Assembly (NCBI GenBank): GCA_020439925.1 | Contig: JAGRPC010000204.1 | Location: forward strand, 1 to 38,892 | Direction of reading: 5' to 3' | DNA from: Verrucomicrobiia bacterium | GTDB lineage: Bacteria; Verrucomicrobiota; Verrucomicrobiia; Verrucomicrobiales; DEV007 | DNA: 38,892 nucleotides | The notes under the pieces: generated by a model | Databases searched by the model: none | Told to the model about the DNA's origin: nothing | The model's input: the letters and a program-made list of their open reading frames with translations, nothing else | In this document: positions 31,922 to 38,892 of the stretch, piece by piece | Layout: each line of letters begins with the position of its first letter | How positions within the stretch are numbered: the first letter of the stretch is position 1 | Made by a program: the position numbers and the translations under genes

Positions 31922-33145
31922 TCAAAGGGAGAGCCCCAGACGGGAGAGCAATTCGCGAAGGCGGGTCTCGAGGAGGGCGTAGCTGAAATGGATTCCAGCG
32001 AGAGCGCGGTTTTTCTCCACCGCTTCCCTTGCGGAGCCCGGATCGGCGAGAATCCGGTCCACCGCCACCACGGTCGTGTCATCGATGGCCCCGTCCATGA
32101 CCACGAAGTCGAATCCGCAGGGTTCGATGTCGCTGATGAACACCGGGTAGCGGTTCACGAGAACCGGTTTGCCGAACCAGACCGCCTCGAGGAGGGCATT
32201 GCCGAAGCCCTCGAAGAGACTCGGGAAAGTGACGAGAGAGGCGAGTTGATAGAGGTCCTCGAGCGAGGGAACTCCGGGGGCCTGGGGATCGAGGAAACGG
32301 AGGTCGACCTTTTTTTCACGAGCCAGGGAGACGAGTTGATCCCGGTAGGCGAGTCCCTCGTCTCCGGCCTCGTGGGAGACCACCAGCCGGTTTCGCGGAT
32401 CGTCGAGCCGGTGAACAAGCTCGATGGCATGTTCGATGCCTTTCCGGGGAACGACGCGTGTGGGTTGGAGAATGAGTCGATCCTCCTCGACGAGTCCGAT
32501 GAGGGACCGAAGTTCGCTGGCTGGCCGCGAGAGGGGAGGCGGGGTCGCGGCGAAATCCATCACGTTGGGAACCTGCACCGCATCGATGCCAAAGCGCTCG
32601 CGTAGATCGCGCGCGGCACCTGAGTGAATGACGGCGTGGACGAGGCTGGGATGCGAGGGAGGAAAGGCTTCCTCGAGCCAGGGCCGCGCCGCCGCACCGC
32701 CGAAGCGATCCCGTTCCCAATGGAAGTCGTGATGGTGGGCAATCGTTGGAAAATTCCTCTTTCGGATGAAGTCCGCGAGGGCCAGGCCCAGCGGGAGGTT
32801 CATCGGAATGGTGACCGCGTTTTCCGGCAGGAGGACGTCGATCGCGAAGTTCTCGACAAAGGTCGCCATGTTCCTGGCGAGATCTTGCCGCAGTTCTTCC
32901 ACCTCCTTTCCCAGGTCGGCATCCAGTTTGTCCCGGCACCAGATCCGTTCTTCGATGGAAGCGATGCGGGGATGAGCGAAGTGGGCCTCCGGAACCACGT
33001 GCGCGCGGTTGCCCGGACGGTCGTTGAGGCCTGAGAACCAGTAGCAGTGATGACCGTTCCGCTCGAGCACGGACGCCCATTTCAGCGACTCGAGCGAGAC
33101 TCCGTCGGTGCCGGCGAATCGAGTCGAGACAAAGCCAAAATTCAT
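31922..33145 (-). CDS. GT4-like glycosyltransferase
   Basis: A 407-residue GT-B glycosyltransferase of the GT1/GT4 group. The N-terminal half starts MNFGFVSTRFAGTDGVSLESL, where the GTDGVS loop binds the nucleotide-sugar phosphates. The C-terminal half carries LILQPTRVVPRKGIEHAIELV and the donor-site signature FPSLFEGFGNALLEAVWFGKPVL with its two glutamates. It has no membrane segment. The substrate could be an extracellular polysaccharide or lipid sugar; no partner genes lie nearby. A conserved-looking hairpin (33157-33194) stands 12 bases upstream of the start codon. Confidence 0.87.
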   Translation of the reverse strand: MNFGFVSTRFAGTDGVSLESLKWASVLERNGHHCYWFSGLNDRPGNRAHVVPEAHFAHPRIASIEERIWCRDKLDADLGKEVEELRQDLARNMATFVENFAIDVLLPENAVTIPMNLPLGLALADFIRKRNFPTIAHHHDFHWERDRFGGAAARPWLEEAFPPSHPSLVHAVIHSGAARDLRERFGIDAVQVPNVMDFAATPPPLSRPASELRSLIGLVEEDRLILQPTRVVPRKGIEHAIELVHRLDDPRNRLVVSHEAGDEGLAYRDQLVSLAREKKVDLRFLDPQAPGVPSLEDLYQLASLVTFPSLFEGFGNALLEAVWFGKPVLVNRYPVFISDIEPCGFDFVVMDGAIDDTTVVAVDRILADPGSAREAVEKNRALAGIHFSYALLETRLRELLSRLGLSL

Positions 33146-33156
33146 ATCCGGTACGA

Positions 33157-33194
33157 TGACTGAAGGTCGCCCGGAATGGGACGGCCTTCAGTCA
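33157..33194. repeat. hairpin upstream of the glycosyltransferase gene
   Basis: The arms are TGACTGAAGG (33157-33166) and CCTTCAGTCA (33185-33194), perfect over 10 bp and extended inward by a G-U pair and further pairs. No T-run follows on the minus strand. It lies between the end of the DUF1501 gene and the glycosyltransferase start, so it could be a factor-dependent terminator or a 5' leader structure. Confidence 0.5.
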
Positions 33195-33253
33195 AAATGA
33201 TTCGGGTGACGCACGTCGCGTGCCACCGGGGCCGTCCGCGGAAAATCCGGTTC

Positions 33254-34669
33254 TCAGGCGATCAGATCCTTCACGACATTTCCGTGGATGTCGGTGAGGC
33301 GGAAGTCACGGCCGGCGTAGCGGTAGGTGAGCTTTTCGTGATTGAAACCAAGGAGGTGCAGGATGGTGGCATGGAGGTCATGCACGTGGATCCGGTTCTC
33401 CACCGCCTTGAATCCGAACTCGTCCGTCTTGCCATACTGGAGTCCGCCCTTCGCGCCGCCACCGGCCATCCACATGGTGAATCCGTGGTGGTTGTGGTCG
33501 CGTCCGAGCTTGGTGTTGGCATCGTTTGCGCCGGGTGTGGGCAATTCCACGGTGGGGGTGCGGCCGAATTCACCTCCCCAGATCACGAGCGTGTCCTCGA
33601 GGAGACCCCGCTGCTTGAGATCGGTGAGAAGGGCGGCGATGGGCTGGTCGGCCTCGCGTCCCAGGTTGCCGTGGGCCTTGAAGATTTCCGAGTGGCTGTC
33701 CCATGGCTGGCCGGCGCCGTGCCAGACCTGCACGAAGCGGACCCCGCGTTCGATGAGACGGCGGGCGATGAGCATCTGGCGTCCATGCAGCGTGTCTCCG
33801 TAGAGTTCGCGGACGTGGGCGGGCTCGCGCTCCACGTTGAAGGCGTCCGTCGCCTCCATCTGCATCTTGTAGGCGAGTTCGAGGGAATGGATGCGGGCCT
33901 CGGCGTCGGGGTCGAATCCCTCCGCGGCGGCATCCTGGTGGTTCATTTCCTGGATGAGGTCAAGCTGTCTCCGTTGCAGGTCCATGGTCATGCTCGGATT
34001 GCGGATATCGGGAATCAGCTTCGCGACCTGGGTATTCTTCGTGTCGATGTGGGTGCCCTGGTAGGCGCCGGGAAGGAAGGCGGACCTCCAGTTCTGCGTT
34101 TCGACGATGGGAACTCCCCCCGGGCAGAGGGAGACGAACCCGGGCAGGTTCTCGTTTTCCGTGCCCAACCCGTAGGTCACCCAGCTGCCGACGCTGGGGC
34201 GGACGAGGTTGACCCGCTCCGCTCCCGTGTTCATGAGCATGAGGGAGGGCTCGTGGTTCGGTACGTTGGCATACATCGAGTTGATGATGCAGAGGTCGTC
34301 GACCATTTCGGCGACGCGGGGGAAAAGATCGCTCGCCCAGATGCCGCTCTCGCCGTACTGTGAAAAGTTGAAGGGCGATTTCATCAGCGTGCCGGTCTTG
34401 CGCTCGGTCCGGAGTAGCTCTCCGGGCATTTCCTTGCCGTCGTATTTCGCGAGAGCCGGCTTGTAGTCGAAGGAGTCGACCTGAGAGGGGCCTCCGTTCG
34501 CGAAGATGTGGATGACGCGCTTCGCCCTGGCGGGGAAATGGGTCTTTCCGGGAGCCAGGGGATTGAGGGAACGGTCGTCGGCGTTCAATTGCGAGAGAAG
34601 CGGGCCGAGGCCGAGAGCGCCCATGCCCATGCCGGTGCGGTGAAGAAAGGAGCGGCGGGAAAAGTTCAT
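33254..34669 (-). CDS. Tat-exported DUF1501 protein (sulfatase-like fold)
   Basis: A 471-residue DUF1501 protein with a twin-arginine signal (NFSRRSFLHRTGMGMGALGLG, about 2-22). The fold is related to alkaline phosphatases and sulfatases. Family landmarks include RVIHIFANGGPSQVDSFDYKP, NSMYANVPNHEPSLMLM, RRLIERGVRFVQVWHGAGQPWDSH and VIWGGEFGRTPTVE. It occurs in large numbers in planctomycetes and verrucomicrobia and is nearly always beside a PSCyt-DUF1549-DUF1553 gene, as here; the biochemical role is not established. The frame also opens at a GTG (34699), but the ATG at 34669 begins at the signal. It follows the PSD1 gene by 39 bases and is probably co-transcribed. Confidence 0.9.
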   Translation of the reverse strand: MNFSRRSFLHRTGMGMGALGLGPLLSQLNADDRSLNPLAPGKTHFPARAKRVIHIFANGGPSQVDSFDYKPALAKYDGKEMPGELLRTERKTGTLMKSPFNFSQYGESGIWASDLFPRVAEMVDDLCIINSMYANVPNHEPSLMLMNTGAERVNLVRPSVGSWVTYGLGTENENLPGFVSLCPGGVPIVETQNWRSAFLPGAYQGTHIDTKNTQVAKLIPDIRNPSMTMDLQRRQLDLIQEMNHQDAAAEGFDPDAEARIHSLELAYKMQMEATDAFNVEREPAHVRELYGDTLHGRQMLIARRLIERGVRFVQVWHGAGQPWDSHSEIFKAHGNLGREADQPIAALLTDLKQRGLLEDTLVIWGGEFGRTPTVELPTPGANDANTKLGRDHNHHGFTMWMAGGGAKGGLQYGKTDEFGFKAVENRIHVHDLHATILHLLGFNHEKLTYRYAGRDFRLTDIHGNVVKDLIA

Positions 34670-34708
34670 ACGGGTCGGATGGTCGGGAGATTCGGACACG
34701 GGCCGGGG

Positions 34709-37666
34709 TCAGTCGATGAAAAGAAATCGGTTGGTGTTCAGCAGGGCGTGCGCATAGGCGCCCCACGTGGTCGCGGGCGTGGCGGGTCCGGAAAAGGACT
34801 CGGCCATGCCCCAGCGGGGCCAGTGCCCGGAAAGATCCGTGATCTGGGGATTCCATCTCACGGAATCGAAGGAGGAATTGTTTTCGTGAGGATCGACGAT
34901 GAAATAGAGGCAGTCGTTCTTCGCGACCTTCACCTCGGGCAGGCTTACGGGGAGACGGTCTTTCGACGGGTCCAGCACCTGGTCGAAGATGACTCCCTCG
35001 GAACTGGTCGCGACCTTGACGCGGACCCCGTTGCCCTTGCCGACGTTGGGCCGAAGCAACTCTCCGCTGACGGATACGACGAGATCGTCGGGGGCCCGCC
35101 ACTGGTAGATGGCGCTCTCCTTCGAGGTGTGACCCGAGTGGGTGTTTCCCTTGTCGTCGGCATAGAGATAGCTCAGCGGATTGTCCTTGAGCGGGCGTTC
35201 CTTTCCAACCTGCCAGACACCCTTGATCCAGTGCTCGAAGGCGTTGAACACGACCTTTCCGCTCTGCGGATCGATGTCTCCCCATCCGTAGCTCCACTCG
35301 GTGTTGGTCTGCCGCCGTCCCATGGCCGATGACTCGGACCCGAAAGCGGCGAGGAAACTTTCCGCGAGCTGGCGGTCGGGCTCGGAGGGTTCTTTCGCGA
35401 ACACCGCCTCGTGAAGGGAGGCGATGCGGTCGAGAGCCGATTCGGAGCGCTTCGCGAGGATCTCCGCCTGATCCATCACGAAGGGATTGTTCAGGGTGAA
35501 GAGAGCCTGCATCGGGATCGTGGTGCTGGGGCGCTTCCCGGTGGTCTCCTGCGGGTTCGAGAAGTCGAAGTTGCGGAAGGCGGGATTCAGGTTCTGGCGG
35601 TCGATGAAGGCGTAGACCGAGCGGCGGTTCGCGTAGCCCGGCTCGAGGATCTCGACGGGGCGGCCGAACTGGGTGTTGTCGAGATTCCCGGCCACGTCGA
35701 GCATGGCATCCCGCATCTGTTCGAGTTCGAGGCGTCTTTTCTTGAACTTCCAGAGGAGGCGGTTCTCGGCGTCGACAAGCAGGTTTTCCGTCGCCTTCGG
35801 ATTCGAGGACTGCTGCTTCCACGTCTCCGAGGTGACGATGAGGCGGTGCAGTTTCTTGATCGAGGAGCCGTTCTCGAGGAACCAGTTGGCAAGCCAATCG
35901 AGCAGTTCGGGATGGTCGGGGCGCTCTCCGGTGATGCCGAAATCGTCGACGGTGCGAACGATGCCTTCGCCGAAATGCCACATCCAGACCCGGTTCACGA
36001 GGTTCCGGGTGGTGAGCGGATTGCCCGGACGGGTGATTGCCTGGGCCAATTCGAGGCGTCCGCTACCCTTTTCAAAAGGCTTGGCGACTCCGCCTTCGGA
36101 AGCGATGGAGAGAAACTGGCGCGGGGCGAGTTCACCGGGTCTGCCCGGATTGCCGCGGATGAAAACGTGCTGGTTGATGGGCTTTTCCCGGTCGCGGAGA
36201 ATGATGGCCTTGTCGGCCTCCATCCCCGAGTCGGCGACAAACTTGTCGCGCTCGCCTTCGAGGTTGGTCAGCTTGCGCCGGTCCTCGCGGTCGACCTTGC
36301 CCATGAGCGCTCCCTGATTGTTGGCGAGGTCGGGGTGTTCCTTCTTGAGCTTTTCGAGAATGGGATTGAGGAAGTCGTCGATCTTCTTCTGCTTTTCCGC
36401 GAGCCCCTTCAGGTAGGCGTCGTACTCGGGCCCCTTCTTCGGTTCGCCGATGGTCGGTGTATCCACCGTGAGGGAGTTGAGGAAAACGCCGTAGAGGCCG
36501 TAATACTCCTTGGTCGGCACGGGATCGAATTTGTGATCGTGGCACTTGGCGCAGGAAACGGTCAGGGCCATGGTCCCGCGGAAGGTGGTGTCGATGCGGT
36601 CGTCGAGAATCTCGTCCTGGCTGCCGTTCTTGCTGAGGGAGAGGAATCCGAGGGCCGCGAGGTGGCGTTTGTCCGGTCCGCTGGCATCGACGAGTTGCTC
36701 GGCGGCCAGCTGGTAGAGGAGGAACTTGTCGTAGGGGAGGTCCTCGTTGAAGGCGCGGATGAGCCAGTCGCGGTAAGTGTAGCTGTAGATGAAGCGGCGT
36801 TCCCGTCCGGCTCCTTCGTATCCCTTGGTGTCTGCGTAGCGCGCCACGTCCATCCAGAGACGAGCCCATCGTTCCCCGTAGTGGGGTGATCCGAGGAGGT
36901 GGTCGACGAGGGCGGTATACGCTTCGTCATCGGGACGGGGATCCTCGACGAAGCGCTTCAGTTCCTCGTATTTCGGTGGGAGGCCAAGCAGGGCGAAGTC
37001 GAGCCTGCGGTAGAGAGTGGCGCGGTCGGCGCGAGGGGAAGGTGCCACGCCGGCTTCGGCCTGGGCCTTGTGGATGAAATAATCGATGGGATGGCCGGCA
37101 TCGGCGGGCAGGGGAGCCGGGTTCACCGGCTGGAAGGACCAGTGCTGGCGGGGATCGCTGTCACTGGCGGGCTGTTCCTCCTCGGGCCAGGGAAGGCCCA
37201 TGGCAATCCATTCGGTGAGATTCGCGATGACTTCCGGAGAGAGCTTGTCTCCGTTCTCTGGCATCGAGGGGATCCCCTTTTCACCCGTATGGGAAACGGC
37301 GCGGATCACCACGCTCTTGGCGGCCTCCTTCGCATCCACGACCTGGCGGTAATCGCTGCCCCCCAGCCAGCCTTTCCGGTGGTTGAGCTGCAGCCCGAGC
37401 TTGGCCTTGGTGCCGGTGTGGCACTCGAAGCAGCTCTCGGCGAGGACCGGTCGGATTTTCTTCTCGAAAAACTCGATCTGGGCAGGGGTGAAAACGGGTT
37501 CCGCTTTGGCGGCTGGAGCTGTTTCCACGCCGAGGCCGGAGCCGACCAAGGCCATCGCGGGCGTAAAAAAGACCGCGGCACCGAGAACCAATCTGAAAGG
37601 GTTTCCAATCATCCACCTACAAGTTGCGACACCTTCATTCTTCCCGCAATGACCGTTATTGCGCAT
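34709..37666 (-). CDS. PSCyt1-DUF1549-DUF1553 planctomycete-type cytochrome protein
   Basis: A 985-residue exported protein. After a membrane-targeting segment (about 19-45) comes a class I c-type heme module with CFECH at 79-83 (FFEKKIRPVLAESCFECHTG). The DUF1549 region follows (PIDYFIHKAQAEAG, RLDFALLGLPP, HYGERWARLWMDVARYADT), including a second CAKCH motif. Then comes DUF1553 (TRPGNPLTTRNLVNRVWMWHFGEGIVRTVDDFG, and NRRSVYAFIDRQNLNP). About 130 residues beyond the usual end form a beta-rich tail. The family is paired with DUF1501 proteins and thought to handle polysaccharides or electron transfer; this is not proven. The ATG at 37666 has AGGAA seven bases upstream; the ATG at 37612 starts at the signal helix. 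Confidence 0.92.
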   Translation of the reverse strand: MRNNGHCGKNEGVATCRWMIGNPFRLVLGAAVFFTPAMALVGSGLGVETAPAAKAEPVFTPAQIEFFEKKIRPVLAESCFECHTGTKAKLGLQLNHRKGWLGGSDYRQVVDAKEAAKSVVIRAVSHTGEKGIPSMPENGDKLSPEVIANLTEWIAMGLPWPEEEQPASDSDPRQHWSFQPVNPAPLPADAGHPIDYFIHKAQAEAGVAPSPRADRATLYRRLDFALLGLPPKYEELKRFVEDPRPDDEAYTALVDHLLGSPHYGERWARLWMDVARYADTKGYEGAGRERRFIYSYTYRDWLIRAFNEDLPYDKFLLYQLAAEQLVDASGPDKRHLAALGFLSLSKNGSQDEILDDRIDTTFRGTMALTVSCAKCHDHKFDPVPTKEYYGLYGVFLNSLTVDTPTIGEPKKGPEYDAYLKGLAEKQKKIDDFLNPILEKLKKEHPDLANNQGALMGKVDREDRRKLTNLEGERDKFVADSGMEADKAIILRDREKPINQHVFIRGNPGRPGELAPRQFLSIASEGGVAKPFEKGSGRLELAQAITRPGNPLTTRNLVNRVWMWHFGEGIVRTVDDFGITGERPDHPELLDWLANWFLENGSSIKKLHRLIVTSETWKQQSSNPKATENLLVDAENRLLWKFKKRRLELEQMRDAMLDVAGNLDNTQFGRPVEILEPGYANRRSVYAFIDRQNLNPAFRNFDFSNPQETTGKRPSTTIPMQALFTLNNPFVMDQAEILAKRSESALDRIASLHEAVFAKEPSEPDRQLAESFLAAFGSESSAMGRRQTNTEWSYGWGDIDPQSGKVVFNAFEHWIKGVWQVGKERPLKDNPLSYLYADDKGNTHSGHTSKESAIYQWRAPDDLVVSVSGELLRPNVGKGNGVRVKVATSSEGVIFDQVLDPSKDRLPVSLPEVKVAKNDCLYFIVDPHENNSSFDSVRWNPQITDLSGHWPRWGMAESFSGPATPATTWGAYAHALLNTNRFLFID

Positions 37667-37796
37667 GATATTTCCTGACCAATCCGGGCCTCCCTGCCAT
37701 TCACACCAACGTATACAATCCGGCCCCCGTTCGAATCTGCTTGAGCTTGAGTCGGAAGGCGTGAGCTTGCCGGAGTCCGGGCCCCTTTTCGGGAAA

Positions 37797-37871
37797 CGGA
37801 CAACCCGGTTGACCAGCGCAGGAAAAACCCCCGTAAAACCTGCAAAAGACTTGTGGTCAACCGGGTTGCCG
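37797..37871. repeat. 15-bp perfect inverted repeat with structured loop
   Basis: CAACCCGGTTGACCA (37801-37815) is perfectly complementary to TGGTCAACCGGGTTG (37854-37868). The stem can be extended by CGG/CCG past one bulged base (37797-37799 with 37869-37871). Within the 38-base loop GCAGG (37818-37822) pairs with CCTGC (37839-37843). This lies in the 299-base gap between the PSD1 gene and the GNAT gene, where I see no coding sequence. Confidence 0.65.
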
Positions 37872-37892
37872 TTTTGGTTTCAACCCTTTGTC

Positions 37893-37925
37893 GTCAGGTC
37901 TAGGACCGTCTGACAGATTCTTTTT
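37893..37925 (+). terminator. small hairpin with T-run upstream of the GNAT gene
   Basis: GTCAG (37893-37897) pairs with CTGAC (37910-37914), with an inner GTC/GAC pair and a TAG loop. TTTTT follows at 37921-37925. The stem is short, so termination would be weak. It comes 25 bases after the large inverted repeat and 40 bases before the GNAT start, a layout that could serve attenuation. Confidence 0.4.
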
Positions 37926-37965
37926 AAGCAGTCGGCGTGCCAACTCCCAAAGTGAAGAAACGAAA

Positions 37966-38463
37966 ATGAACGAATTTTCTTCCGATTCCCATCACATCCG
38001 TTCGGCGGTCCCTTCCGATATTCCCGTCCTGCTGGAAATGATCCGAGAGCTGGCCGAATTCGAAGAACTTTCCCACCTCTTCGAGGCGTCCGAATCGGAT
38101 TACCACGAATCTCTCTTCGGCGACCGTCCGGCGGCCGAGGCGCTCATCGGGGAGGTCCGGGGTGAAGTGGCCGGTTATGCGATCTTCTTCACCACCTTCT
38201 CGACCTTTGTCGGAAAGCCCGGGATCTGGCTGGAGGACCTCTATGTTCGTCCGGTCCACAGGGGCATCGGATTGGGAAAAGCCCTTCTCAGGACCGTCGG
38301 GAGGATTGCACTTTCGAGAGGCGCGGGCCGCTACGAATGGACCGTGCTCGACTGGAACGAAAAGGCGATCGAGCTTTACGAGCGTGCCGGAGGTGAAATC
38401 CTGCCGGAGTGGCGCATCGTGCGGATGGACCGCGAGCGTCTCCGCTCCCTCGTCGAATCATGA
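37966..38463 (+). CDS. GNAT family N-acetyltransferase
   Basis: A 165-residue GNAT acetyltransferase resembling the diamine acetyltransferase (SSAT-like) group. The N-terminal part (IRSAVPSDIPVLLEMIRELAEFE) is typical of that group. The acetyl-CoA-binding motif follows in LEDLYVRPVHRGIGLGKALLRTVGRIAL (R/Q-x-x-G-x-G/A with RGIGLG), then WTVLDWNEKAIELYERAGGE. The acceptor amine cannot be assigned with certainty. I start at the ATG at 37966 with GAAGAAA just upstream; an earlier in-frame start at 37888 would run through the hairpin. Its stop overlaps the next ATG by 4 bases, so it is coupled to the yggS homologue. Confidence 0.88.
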   Translation: MNEFSSDSHHIRSAVPSDIPVLLEMIRELAEFEELSHLFEASESDYHESLFGDRPAAEALIGEVRGEVAGYAIFFTTFSTFVGKPGIWLEDLYVRPVHRGIGLGKALLRTVGRIALSRGAGRYEWTVLDWNEKAIELYERAGGEILPEWRIVRMDRERLRSLVES

Positions 38464-38892
38464 GCATTGCCGAAAACCTGCATCGGGTCAGGGAGGAACT
38501 GGCCGAAGCCGCCCACGAGGCGGGGAGGAATCCGGACTCGGTCACTCTCGTCGCGGTTTCGAAGACCTGGCCGGCCGAGGATGTGGCCGAAGCCGCGGCG
38601 GCGGGTCAGCGCATCTTCGGGGAAAACAAGGTGCAGGAGCTGCTCGCCAAGGCTCCGGAGTGTCCTTCGGGACTCGAGTGGCATCTCATCGGCCACCTGC
38701 AGAGCAACAAGGTCCGCAAGGTCCTGCCGGCGTGTGCCCTCATCCACAGCATCGATTCGACCGACCTTGCGCGTGATGTGAGTCGCATCGCCGGGGAGCT
38801 CGGCATGACCGCACGAGTCCTGCTGCAGGTGAACGTGGCGAGCGACGAGGCGAAGTTCGGATTTCCCGTTGCGGTGGTGAAAGCCGCCTTCG
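38460..38892 (+). CDS. yggS: YggS-family pyridoxal-phosphate homeostasis protein (partial)
   Basis: The first 144 residues of a YggS/PROSC protein, cut by the window edge. The PLP-binding lysine is in LVAVSKTWPAEDV, followed by FGENKVQELLAK, the LEWHLIGHLQSNKVRKVLP motif and VLLQVNVASDEAKFGF. These proteins hold PLP on a single-domain alanine-racemase-like barrel and buffer its level rather than catalysing a reaction. The ATG lies in the GNAT stop (ATGA). In many bacteria yggS stands near proC or cell-division genes; here the upstream neighbour is an acetyltransferase. Confidence 0.93.
   Translation, partial: MSIAENLHRVREELAEAAHEAGRNPDSVTLVAVSKTWPAEDVAEAAAAGQRIFGENKVQELLAKAPECPSGLEWHLIGHLQSNKVRKVLPACALIHSIDSTDLARDVSRIAGELGMTARVLLQVNVASDEAKFGFPVAVVKAAF

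Noticed and set aside
35411..36889. A 492-codon open frame antisense to the PSD1 gene
   Set aside because: The PSD1 protein has clear family motifs through this region; the antisense frame has none.
37609..37860. Possible 83-residue protein on the minus strand upstream of the PSD1 gene
   Set aside because: It has no recognisable motif, runs through the inverted repeat at 37801-37868 and overlaps the PSD1 start in another frame.
37888..37965. Earlier start for the GNAT protein
   Set aside because: The 26 extra residues are serine- and arginine-rich without family similarity and would be encoded by the hairpin and T-run region.

Overview
The window reads as a chromosomal segment of a GC-rich bacterium of the Planctomycetota-Verrucomicrobiota group, most likely a verrucomicrobium (inference). 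The main reasons are a PSCyt1-DUF1549-DUF1553 gene next to a Tat-exported DUF1501 gene, secreted DUF1080 and DUF6807 proteins, an SHD1-domain protein, a C30-type carotenoid gene set, and rpmE directly followed by prfA. Most genes are ordinary chromosomal ones. There is no prophage, insertion sequence or CRISPR array.

Layout. 1-2400: an ECF sigma factor (with the first codons of a downstream gene at the left edge), divergent from a Wzc-like protein whose kinase P-loop is degenerate. 2408-10218: hflX coupled to a Tat-exported TIM-barrel protein, then exported carbohydrate-related proteins (DUF6807, SMP-30, DUF1080), an SHD1/metallopeptidase-like protein and a dienelactone hydrolase. 10311-10383: tRNA-Ala(CGC). 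11233-17505: a carotenoid locus with crtN, crtP, crtQ and crtO homologues in one compact operon and an aldehyde dehydrogenase divergent from it. Together these match the tail of the staphyloxanthin pathway, but no crtM is present. 17511-22153: a DUF6498 membrane protein, rpmE, prfA, a thioesterase, a small membrane protein and a PaaK-like adenylate-forming enzyme. 22157-24919: a visibly lower-GC patch holding a tandem-repeat lipoprotein, a small secreted protein and a VapBC-type toxin-antitoxin pair. 25001-26913: a rhomboid protease with two N-terminal zinc-ribbon-like modules and a GDSL esterase. 27038-31918: an ABC ATPase and giant permease separated by a pair of REP-like palindromes. 31922-37666: a glycosyltransferase and the DUF1501/PSD1 pair. 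37667-38892: a strongly structured non-coding leader, then a GNAT acetyltransferase and the start of a yggS homologue.

The points most worth following up are the crtM-less C30 carotenoid operon, the apparent BY-pseudokinase, the GTAG-flanked REP pair inside an ABC operon, the 15-bp perfect inverted repeat before the GNAT gene, the duplicated lipoprotein beside the toxin-antitoxin pair, and a recurring TTGCC -35-like motif with several apparently leaderless starts. All calls were made by reading motifs by eye. No database search or structure prediction was run.
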